Assembly: GCA_030641085.1 (NCBI GenBank)
Contig: DAOWIC010000298.1
Location: forward strand, 1 to 9,123
Source of the DNA: Calditrichota bacterium
GTDB taxonomy: Bacteria; Zixibacteria; MSB-5A5; GN15; FEB-12
DNA length: 9,123 nt
Direction of reading: 5' to 3'
Shown: one piece after another, positions 1-6,256 of the stretch
Layout of the letters: each line of letters opens with the position of its first letter
Position numbering within the stretch: the first letter of the stretch is position 1
Position numbers and translations under genes: made by a program
Notes under the pieces: generated by a model
What the model was told of the DNA's origin: nothing
Database searches by the model: none
What the model saw: the letters and a program-made list of their open reading frames with translations, nothing else

Positions 1-650
1 TAGTCGGCTCGGGAGATAATATGCAGGTTGCGGTTGATATCGCGCGCGGTCAGCGTCAGGTAAACATTGTTGGCCTCGCTGGGCAGGGTGGAAACCAGCG
101 TCTTGGCTCGCTTGATCCCGGCCTTATGGAGAACGTCATCGTCGGTGGCCTCCCCCTGGACAAACATCACGCCGTCGCGATCCAGCCGCACTATCGCGTC
201 TTCATCCTTTTCGATAACCACAAACGGAATTTTCCGTTTCTGAAACTCTTCGGCCACCTGCCGCCCGACCCGACCGTAGCCGGCTATGATGATGTGACCG
301 GACATCTTGTTTATCTTGCCTTCCATTTTTCTTCTCCCAAACATCTCTTTAAACTGCCCCTCCAGAATGGTCTTGCCCATCACCGAGAATGTATAACCGG
401 CGGTGGCGACGCCAAAAGCGATCAGAAATATGACAAATATCCTTCCTTCTGGATGAAGCGTCGAAATCTCGCCATAGCCAACGGTCGACAGGGTTATCAC
501 AGTCATGTACAGGGCATCGATCGGCTTCATATCCTCCAGGGTCATAAACCCTGCGGTACCTGCCACAATTATCAGTGCCAGCATAACCAGGGCCAGCCGT
601 AGTTTCTGGGTCGACGTAAGCCCCTGGGATTGTCTGTCGTTGCTGTCCAT
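1..650 (-). CDS. Two-TM potassium channel with RCK/TrkA-N domain (3' end cut by window)
   Basis: This is a K+ channel of the MthK-like type: one pore module joined to a cytoplasmic NAD-binding regulatory domain. The first 216 residues are visible and the C-terminus runs off the left edge. TM1 is about residues 17-36. The P-loop carries the selectivity filter TVGYG at 56-60, and TM2 is about 71-92. The RCK/TrkA-N Rossmann domain begins near 117 with HIIIAGYGRVGRQVAEEF. The glycine motif GYGRVG is at 124-129, and VVIEKD at 144-149 supplies the acidic residue expected at the end of the second beta strand in NAD-binding members. The start at 650 (ATG) puts the hydrophobic segment near the N-terminus and leaves an intergenic region. 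The frame stays open upstream to another ATG at 770, which would add 40 residues unlike the family. Neither start has a clear ribosome-binding site. The gene is divergent from the VanZ gene. Identity is secure; only the exact start and the C-terminal part (possible RCK_C) are open. Confidence 0.93.
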   Translation of the reverse strand, partial: MDSNDRQSQGLTSTQKLRLALVMLALIIVAGTAGFMTLEDMKPIDALYMTVITLSTVGYGEISTLHPEGRIFVIFLIAFGVATAGYTFSVMGKTILEGQFKEMFGRRKMEGKINKMSGHIIIAGYGRVGRQVAEEFQKRKIPFVVIEKDEDAIVRLDRDGVMFVQGEATDDDVLHKAGIKRAKTLVSTLPSEANNVYLTLTARDINRNLHIISRAD

Positions 651-710
651 CGCTGACAAATTACGCCAATCAAACCGAAATTTCCACAAAAAAAGGGTGG
701 CATAGTACGA

Positions 711-767
711 CCGATATGCCGGCCTCTGGAAAAACCCGAATATCGGCGCGAGGACCGGTTTTTCGGG
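711..767. promoter_or_regulatory. Cluster of overlapping inverted repeats between divergent genes
   Basis: Three overlapping inverted repeats lie between the channel start at 650 and the VanZ start at 825. CCGATAT (711-717) pairs with ATATCGG (740-746). GAAAAACC (729-736) pairs with GGTTTTTC (757-764). CCCGAA (735-740) pairs with TTCGGG (762-767). They share bases, so as RNA they would be mutually exclusive hairpins; as DNA they could be operator-like. No convincing promoter pair was found on either strand here. A regulatory role is inference from position and symmetry only. If the channel really starts at 770, this stretch would be coding. Confidence 0.3.
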
Positions 768-824
768 CATCGGAGTGGGACTGTTTTAGTTGACGCTACG
801 TTTTTTTTGTGCAATGCTGAAGCC

Positions 825-1238
825 ATGAACTTGGGATCGACGCCAAAGAGCGGCCTGGGCCGGTTTGTATATTGCCACCTGCCGGTCATTCTATATGCCG
901 CGGCGATTATTGCAGTGTCCTCTATTCCAAACCTGAAGGGACCGACTCTGAAACTGGTCGCCTTCGACAAGGTGGCCCATCTTCTGGAGTATGCCGTTTT
1001 TGCGTGGCTGGCGATCAGGGCGTTCTCCAATATGGGTCCCCGGGTTGGAGTGAACCAGGCGTTTTTTCTGGCGGCGCTGTTTGTGTCGTTGTTCGCAGTT
1101 TTTGACGAATATTACCAGAGATTTGTTCCCGGCAGGCAATTCGACATCTTCGACATTCTGATAGATGTCTGTGGTGCCATGCTGGTATTGATATGGTTTA
1201 GGGCGAGAAACAAAGAGGTAAATCAGACAACCGATTAG
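825..1238 (+). CDS. VanZ-family membrane protein
   Basis: This is a small integral membrane protein of 137 residues, the usual size of stand-alone VanZ-like proteins. The family is named after the VanZ teicoplanin-resistance accessory protein, but most chromosomal members have no proven function, so resistance should not be assumed. The family signature is visible: FDKVAHLLEYAVFAWLA (about 47-63), then DEYYQRFVPGRQFDIFD (94-110) followed by ILIDVCGAML. Hydrophobic segments lie at about 17-33, 52-66, 79-93 and 109-125, giving four likely TM helices, followed by a short charged tail. I chose ATG 825; an in-frame TTG at 807 would add six residues directly behind a run of eight T and is less likely. 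No good Shine-Dalgarno is seen. The gene is divergent from the K+ channel and appears monocistronic, because a new strong promoter begins 35 bases after its stop. Confidence 0.87.
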   Translation: MNLGSTPKSGLGRFVYCHLPVILYAAAIIAVSSIPNLKGPTLKLVAFDKVAHLLEYAVFAWLAIRAFSNMGPRVGVNQAFFLAALFVSLFAVFDEYYQRFVPGRQFDIFDILIDVCGAMLVLIWFRARNKEVNQTTD

Positions 1239-1273
1239 ACCTGTGCAAAAAGTGCGCAACAGGACTTATGGCC

Positions 1274-1301
1274 TTGACATTAAAGCAGATTATGGTATAT
1301 T
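1274..1301 (+). promoter_or_regulatory. Sigma70-type promoter for the secreted-protein genes
   Basis: A perfect -35 hexamer TTGACA (1274-1279) is followed after 16 bases by TATATT (1296-1301). An alternative -10, TATTAT at 1298-1303, gives an 18-base spacer. The site is AT-rich within a GC-richer neighbourhood and faces the large secreted-protein gene. Transcription would start around 1308-1312, leaving an untranslated leader of about 320 nt. A second, perfect -10 (TATAAT, 1392-1397) has no -35 at a proper distance and is judged weaker. Many FCB-group bacteria use a different consensus from E. coli, so the match is good but not proof. Confidence 0.6.
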
Positions 1302-1307
1302 ATTTTC

Positions 1308-1633
1308 GGCTGTAAAAGGCATCTTTCTCTGTGGGGGGGAAGTTGTCTTTGCATCCGCTTATTTGGTCTAACTGGTTGGTTGTAATAACCTTATAATCAC
1401 AAGTCCGGTTCAGCTCACAGCCCGTGGCTGAGCCCTTACATCCGTTTTTCTCGCCTCTGTGGGAAATGGTACGGCACAAAGCCTAAACACTATGTTGCAA
1501 AGCCCATATATCCTCTTGTGGTACATACTGGCGGTAACGACAGTATGCGCATCTTTACGCCTTTTAGGCGGGGCTGAAATAACTTCGGATTATCGAGCGA
1601 TTTCTAAACATTAAAAACGTGAGGAATGGTTAA
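1308..1633 (+). promoter_or_regulatory. Long structured 5' leader of the large secreted-protein gene
   Basis: This stretch has no recognised gene. If transcription starts at the promoter just upstream it is a leader of about 320 nt. Visible hairpins: GGTT (1378-1381) with AACC (1387-1390), nested inside AACTGG (1370-1375) and CCGGTT (1405-1410, one G-U pair); GCTCA (1413-1417) with TGAGC (1429-1433), with an inner GCC/GGC closing a three-base loop; CATACTG (1524-1530) with CAGTATG (1541-1547), a perfect 7-bp stem with a 10-base loop; CGCCT (1558-1562) with AGGCG (1566-1570). None is followed by a T run, so none looks like an attenuator. Two similar strings, GCACAAAGCC (1474-1483) and GCAAAGCC (1497-1504), lie between the second and third hairpins. 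I do not recognise a known riboswitch. The leader ends with a Shine-Dalgarno GAGGA (1621-1625), 8 bases before the ATG. Confidence 0.4.
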
Positions 1634-4600
1634 ATGAAACTGAGATTCTGGATTACGACTGTAGCGCTGATCGTGATGTCGTTCAGCCTTGGCTTGGCTC
1701 AGTCTTTCAGTCTGGAAAGCGTTGACGGGTTGCATGACGGCAATCCGGCCGAGATTCTGGCTGACGGCAGCACGACCATTACGTTCAATATTCGCCTGTC
1801 TAACGACGACAGCTACCACGAAGGCATAAGTAACGGCTGGCGCGTTTACTCGCCCGACGGTGCGGAATGGGCCGCAACCGTTCCGGACACGATTTCGTGG
1901 GGCTGGGTAGGCTACAACGCGAATATTCCCGGCTGGGCGTTTTTTGATACATACGGTATAAACACGTACAGCGATGATGGGCTGCTGGCCGATACGGTCG
2001 GCTTCGGCGGCACAATCATGCAGTTCTGCTCGGGTCTGCCGGCTGGATTCAACGAAGTTTCTTACACGATTACCGTCGGCCCGATCGATCCCTCGATGCA
2101 TGGCCGAACGATTGTCCTTGACTCAAGTTACTATCGCCCGACCGGCTACTGGATGTTCGCCGGCCCGTCGGTGGACCCGGATTGGGACGGCCCGCACACC
2201 TTTACCTGTATCGACCCCGACTATGTGCCAACCAACCAGCCGCCGGTGCTGGACCCGATCGGTCCTCAGGGCGGTAACGAAGGCACCACGATTCAATTCA
2301 CGGTCGAAGCAACCGATCCGGACGGCACGACTCCCGCTCTGACCTGGACCCCCGGCTCAGGTCTCGGGGCGGCGATGTTCACCGACAACGGTAACGGTAC
2401 GGGTACTTTTGAATGGGCGGCCACCTTTGATGACGCCGGTACGTATGAGGCAACATTTACCGCCTCCGACGGCGAGTTCGATGACGAAGAACTGGTGACG
2501 ATCACCGTGACCGACGTCAACCGCGCCCCGGTGCTGGCCGACATCGGCCTGCAGGGTGGCGATGAGGGCACAACTGTTACGTTTGCAGTCTCCGCCACCG
2601 ATCCCGAGGGCACGATTCCGTCGCTGACCATGAACCCCGGATCCGGCCTTGAAGCGGCCACCTTCACCGATCATGGTGATGGCACCGGCACTTTTGAATG
2701 GGTGACGGCCTTTGGCGATGCCGGCACGTATCAGGCGATGTTCACTGCCTCCGACGGCCTGGCAAACGATCAAGAGCTGGTGACAATCGCGATCACCGAG
2801 GGCAATCAGGCGCCGGTGCTGGCTGAGATCGGCCCGCAGGGCGGAGTGGAAGGCGCCTTGATTGAGTTTACGGTCATAGCCACGGACCCGGATGGTACCA
2901 TACCGAGCTTGGCCATGGATCCCGCGATCGGTCCCGGTGCGGCATCGTTTATCGACAACTCTGACGGTACGGGTACCTTCTGGTGGCTGACGACATATGA
3001 CGATGCCGGCAGCTATGAACTTACGTTCAGTGCCTCCGACGGTTCGCTCACCGACGAAGAGGTGGTCACCATAACGGTCACCAATACCAACCGCGCCCCG
3101 GTGCTGGCCGAGATAGGCCCGCAGACGGTGATCGCGGATATGAATCTGAATTTCACCGTGACCGCGACCGATCCCGACGGAGGGTTCCCGGATTTGAGCG
3201 CCGCCCCGTTACCGGGCACGGCGTCTTTCACAGACAACGGTGACGGCACCGGTACTTTTGACTGGACCCCGCCCCCGGCGATGATCGCTGACTACGATGT
3301 TACATTTGTTGCCACCGACGGCGACCTTTCGGATGACGAGATTGTCACGATCTCGGTTATCGAACCGGCCAAGATGCTGGTGGCGACTCCGAACGAACTG
3401 AATTTCTCCGGTTACGAAACCGGCCCGAACCCGTCCATGCTGGGCTTCACGGTCACTGAACTCGGCGGCACCGAGATCGATATTACCGCCACCGAGGCGG
3501 TGGACTGGCTGAATCTCGACGGTTTCACGGCCGGCGTCACACCCGCTATGATCAACGTGGCGGTTGATATCTCCGGTCTCGGTGTCGGCACCTACGACGG
3601 CGTGATCGAGATCGCTTCCGAGGATGCGGCCAATTCACCGATCCAGGTAGCGGTGCACCTGACAATTGCCGAGCGCCTGAATGAAGCGCCGGTCTTTGCC
3701 AGCGGTATTCAGGATTACATTATTGACGAGTGCACCACGCTCGATATTACTATCACGGCCACCGACGCCGATCAGGATCCGCTGACAATGTGGATGGAGG
3801 ATCTGGCCGAAGGTATGTCCTTCACCGATCTGGGCGGCGGCAGCCTGCAGTTTGTTTTTGAACCGAACTTCAGTCAGGCCGGTGTTTACCAGCCGACAGT
3901 ATTTGTCACCGACGACCGTGAAACTGTCTCCACCTCGTTCATGATAACCGTCGACGAATGTGAACCGGGCACAGAGGGTGACACGGTAACGGTCGCGACG
4001 GTTCCGGCGGTGCCGGGCGCGCAGGTAATGGTACAGGTTGACTTTGCCAACCTCTGCGATGTCAGCGAACTCTATGCCGCTTTCGACTGGACCTCCGATT
4101 ACCTGATGCTCGATTCGGCCAGCTTTGCCGACTCGCGCCTTGCCGGTCTTGCCGGTGCGGTGGCAGAAATCAACAATGACGAAGACTGGGTGAAAATCTC
4201 CGCCGGTTACACCGATCTGATGCTGGTTGTCCCCGGCTCCGGTGTTCTGGTGAATCTCTACTTCTCCCTCGCGGTCGAATGCGAACCGGGCTTCTACCCG
4301 CTCGATCTTTACATTGACCCGGTCGGGTTCACAATGAATCCGTCCTATACCCGCGATTGCGGATCCGGACCTAAGACGACCCTGTCTTACTTTATCCCGG
4401 GCGGCATTGTTGTAGATATCTCCGGCAATTACGTCTGCGGTTATGTCGTCGATCCCGACGGTCTTCCGGTTCCGGGCGCTACGGTAGAGCTGTGGGATGA
4501 TTTCCCGGGCATGAACGTGGTCGCCACGACTTCCTCCAGCGGCACCGGCGTCTTTGCCTTCTCCGACTTCACGACCATTCCGTTTGACCTGTGGGCGTAC

Positions 4601-6184
4601 AAAGACGGCTACTATCCCGGCAAGGTTGAAAATATCAACTTCGCCCAGAGCGGTATTGAAATCGTTCTAACGCCGTACGAACCGGTCACGGTAACCAATA
4701 CCAATGTCCGTTTCCACTGCGATTACAACACCTATACCGATGCGCTGCTTCCGGTCGGCTCGATTATCGATGCCTATGATCCGGACGAGGTCCGCTGCGG
4801 TACCTTTATGGTCACCGAAGCCGGCAAGTACGGCTTCCTGTATGTTTACGGCGACGATGAATGGGAAGACGGTGATCAGGGCGCCGAGCCGGGCGATGTT
4901 ATCCGTTTCTTCGTCAACGGCGTCGAGGCGCTGACCACGGGTGACAATATCTGGACTGAGAACCTCGATGTTCATGAGGTCTGTCTCGATGTCCCCGGTT
5001 ATGTCGCGCATAGCTGTGACCTGGTTGAGGGCTGGAACTTGGTCAGTTGGAATGTCGATACCGAAACCGATGACATCTTTGAGGTACTGGCCTCTATCGA
5101 TGGCTGCCTCGAGGTAGTCATGGGCTTTGAACAGGGCGCGCTGACTTATGATGCCAGCCTGCCGCTGTTCTCCGATCTCTGGCAGGTCGATCACCTGAGC
5201 GGCTACTGGATCAAAGTATCCTGCGATGTTACGCTTGAAGTGGTTGGTATGCCGGTGCCGGTTACAACGCCGATTCGTGTAACCACCGGCTGGAACCTTG
5301 TCTCCTACTTGCCGGAAATGGCCATGCCGACCGCCGACGCGCTGGCGACGGTTCACGATGACCTGGTGGTTGCTCTCGGTTACGACGGTGGCGGCCTGAC
5401 TTACGGCCCGAACGGCGTGGTCTTCAGCGACCTGACCGAGCTTAGTTCCTGCTTCGGTTACTGGCTGAAAGTTGTAGCCGACGGCGACCTGATCTATCCG
5501 GGCGAGGGTCCGGTGCTGGCCGCCCAGACCTCCAAGGGCGGTGCTGCGGCACGCGCCAATACAGTCGCTGGTGTTACACCGACCACGCGCTGGGTCAACC
5601 TCTACTCGCGTGAGCTGACTCTCAACGGCGCCTCGATTTCGGCCGGCGCGGATATCGCAGCGGTTACCGCCGATGGTGTCAAGGTTGGCGGCTTCACGAT
5701 GAGCGAAAACGGCCTGTTCGGATTTATGCCGGTTTACGGCGATGATCCGGCGACCGACGCAATCGACGGTGTTCGTCCGGGCGAAAGATTCTCGCTGACG
5801 GTCAACGGTATCCAGACCGAGGAAAGCTTTGTCTGGAGCAGCTCCGGTGACCGGATGGAGATCGGTGGTCTGACGGCTAAAGGCACAAGCGACGGCACCC
5901 TGCCGATCAGCTTCAGCCTGAACCAGAACTACCCGAACCCGTTCAATCCGACGACGACCATCTCCTTTACCCTGCCGTCGACGGGCACGGCTAAACTCGA
6001 GGTATACAACCTCCTCGGCAAGCTGGTAGCCACGCCGTTTGACGGTGTCGCCGCTGCCGGTCTCAATGAGATCGTCTGGGACGGCAAAAACTCGCGAGGA
6101 ATTACGGTTGCATCCGGTATTTACTTTTACCGATTGACTGCCGATAAGTATACTGAAACGAGGAAAATGACTCTTCTGAAATAG
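1634..6184 (+). CDS. Giant multidomain secreted protein with T9SS type A sorting domain
   Basis: This is a secreted or surface protein of 1516 residues; I see no enzymatic domain. An N-terminal signal peptide (KLR, hydrophobic core, likely cleavage after LGLA at about residue 22) directs export to the periplasm, and a C-terminal T9SS sorting domain directs it across the outer membrane. Domains in order: unassigned aromatic-rich region 24-198; four tandem cadherin/He_PIG-like Ig repeats 201-578; BACON-like domain 579-681 (ATPNELNFSG, VDWLNLDGF, GVGTYDGVIEI); a fifth, divergent Ig-like repeat 683-775; cohesin-like domain about 783-930 (VPAVPGAQVMVQVDF); carboxypeptidase-regulatory-like fold about 931-1013 (GYVVDPDGLPVPGATVEL); VYGDD domain 1020-1120; two GWNLVS modules 1129-1290; second VYGDD domain 1316-1412; sorting domain 1425-1516 (NQNYPNPFNPTTTISF to the terminal KMTLLK). 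The ATG has a well-spaced GAGGA. BACON and Ig-like domains suggest adhesion or glycan binding, which is inference. It is probably co-transcribed with the smaller secreted gene downstream. Confidence 0.9.
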   Translation: MKLRFWITTVALIVMSFSLGLAQSFSLESVDGLHDGNPAEILADGSTTITFNIRLSNDDSYHEGISNGWRVYSPDGAEWAATVPDTISWGWVGYNANIPGWAFFDTYGINTYSDDGLLADTVGFGGTIMQFCSGLPAGFNEVSYTITVGPIDPSMHGRTIVLDSSYYRPTGYWMFAGPSVDPDWDGPHTFTCIDPDYVPTNQPPVLDPIGPQGGNEGTTIQFTVEATDPDGTTPALTWTPGSGLGAAMFTDNGNGTGTFEWAATFDDAGTYEATFTASDGEFDDEELVTITVTDVNRAPVLADIGLQGGDEGTTVTFAVSATDPEGTIPSLTMNPGSGLEAATFTDHGDGTGTFEWVTAFGDAGTYQAMFTASDGLANDQELVTIAITEGNQAPVLAEIGPQGGVEGALIEFTVIATDPDGTIPSLAMDPAIGPGAASFIDNSDGTGTFWWLTTYDDAGSYELTFSASDGSLTDEEVVTITVTNTNRAPVLAEIGPQTVIADMNLNFTVTATDPDGGFPDLSAAPLPGTASFTDNGDGTGTFDWTPPPAMIADYDVTFVATDGDLSDDEIVTISVIEPAKMLVATPNELNFSGYETGPNPSMLGFTVTELGGTEIDITATEAVDWLNLDGFTAGVTPAMINVAVDISGLGVGTYDGVIEIASEDAANSPIQVAVHLTIAERLNEAPVFASGIQDYIIDECTTLDITITATDADQDPLTMWMEDLAEGMSFTDLGGGSLQFVFEPNFSQAGVYQPTVFVTDDRETVSTSFMITVDECEPGTEGDTVTVATVPAVPGAQVMVQVDFANLCDVSELYAAFDWTSDYLMLDSASFADSRLAGLAGAVAEINNDEDWVKISAGYTDLMLVVPGSGVLVNLYFSLAVECEPGFYPLDLYIDPVGFTMNPSYTRDCGSGPKTTLSYFIPGGIVVDISGNYVCGYVVDPDGLPVPGATVELWDDFPGMNVVATTSSSGTGVFAFSDFTTIPFDLWAYKDGYYPGKVENINFAQSGIEIVLTPYEPVTVTNTNVRFHCDYNTYTDALLPVGSIIDAYDPDEVRCGTFMVTEAGKYGFLYVYGDDEWEDGDQGAEPGDVIRFFVNGVEALTTGDNIWTENLDVHEVCLDVPGYVAHSCDLVEGWNLVSWNVDTETDDIFEVLASIDGCLEVVMGFEQGALTYDASLPLFSDLWQVDHLSGYWIKVSCDVTLEVVGMPVPVTTPIRVTTGWNLVSYLPEMAMPTADALATVHDDLVVALGYDGGGLTYGPNGVVFSDLTELSSCFGYWLKVVADGDLIYPGEGPVLAAQTSKGGAAARANTVAGVTPTTRWVNLYSRELTLNGASISAGADIAAVTADGVKVGGFTMSENGLFGFMPVYGDDPATDAIDGVRPGERFSLTVNGIQTEESFVWSSSGDRMEIGGLTAKGTSDGTLPISFSLNQNYPNPFNPTTTISFTLPSTGTAKLEVYNLLGKLVATPFDGVAAAGLNEIVWDGKNSRGITVASGIYFYRLTADKYTETRKMTLLK
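2234..3367 (+). repeat. Four tandem cadherin/Ig-like repeats of about 95 codons
   Basis: Inside the giant gene, units begin at 2234, 2519, 2804 and 3089. The first three are exactly 285 bases (95 codons) long; the fourth is slightly shorter and more divergent. Each starts with N-[QR]-[PA]-PVL-[AD]-x-IG, carries ATDP[DE]G near unit residue 26, then FTDNGDGTGTF-like and DAGTYEATFTASDG-like strings, and ends in VTITVT. This matches the putative-Ig/cadherin-like repeats of bacterial surface proteins. Constant unit length with drifted sequence suggests old duplication held by structural constraint. DNA conservation is highest around the GGTACCGGCACTTTTGA-like segment. Confidence 0.85.
5018..5503 (+). 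repeat. Duplicated GWNLVS...GYW[IL]KV module
   Basis: Two adjacent modules of about 86 residues occur in the giant protein, at residues 1129-1206 and 1215-1290. Each begins with GWNLVS[WY] (1133 and 1219), has a middle ALTYD/GLTYG and [LV]FSDL segment, and ends with SGYWIKV (1189-1195) or FGYWLKV (1274-1280). I recognise the GWNL...GYW pattern from other modular secreted bacterial proteins but cannot give it a firm family name or function. The pair sits exactly between the two VYGDD domains. Confidence 0.7.
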
Positions 6185-6209
6185 AATTTGATTTAGAATA
6201 CAAACATAT

Positions 6210-6239
6210 CCCGGTCGGGCCATAACCGGCCCGACCGGG
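6210..6239 (+). other. Perfect 12-bp stem-loop between the two secreted-protein genes
   Basis: CCCGGTCGGGCC (6210-6221) and GGCCCGACCGGG (6228-6239) are perfect inverted repeats around the six-base loop ATAACC. The stem is very GC-rich. It is followed by TTAGAC rather than a T run, so it is not a canonical intrinsic terminator. It lies 26 bases after the stop of the giant gene and 17 bases before the next start. It may be a partial terminator or a 3'-end stabiliser that sets different transcript levels for the two genes; this is inference. Confidence 0.65.
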
Positions 6240-6256
6240 TTAGACATGGTGAAGTT

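Noticed and set aside
21..602. 193-codon plus-strand open frame at the left edge
   Set aside because: The opposite strand encodes a clear K+ channel with TVGYG and GYGRVG motifs; this frame is its shadow.
572..1030. 152-codon minus-strand open frame over the VanZ region
   Set aside because: It overlaps both the channel gene and the VanZ gene in a different frame, and its product shows no domain or membrane pattern.
1242..1262. Terminator after the VanZ gene
   Set aside because: TGTGC/GTGCGCA around an A run gives only a poor, mismatched stem with no T tract.
1392..1397. Second promoter with perfect TATAAT
   Set aside because: No -35-like hexamer lies 16-18 bases upstream and there is no extended -10 TGn; it also overlaps a possible leader stem.
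1474..1547. c-di-GMP-I (GEMM) riboswitch
   Set aside because: Only a GCAAAGCC-like string agrees. The GGGCAAACC segment, the two-helix layout and the tetraloop receptor could not be found.
2234..3367. CRISPR or satellite array
   Set aside because: The 285-bp periodicity is in frame, without spacers, and encodes Ig-like repeats.
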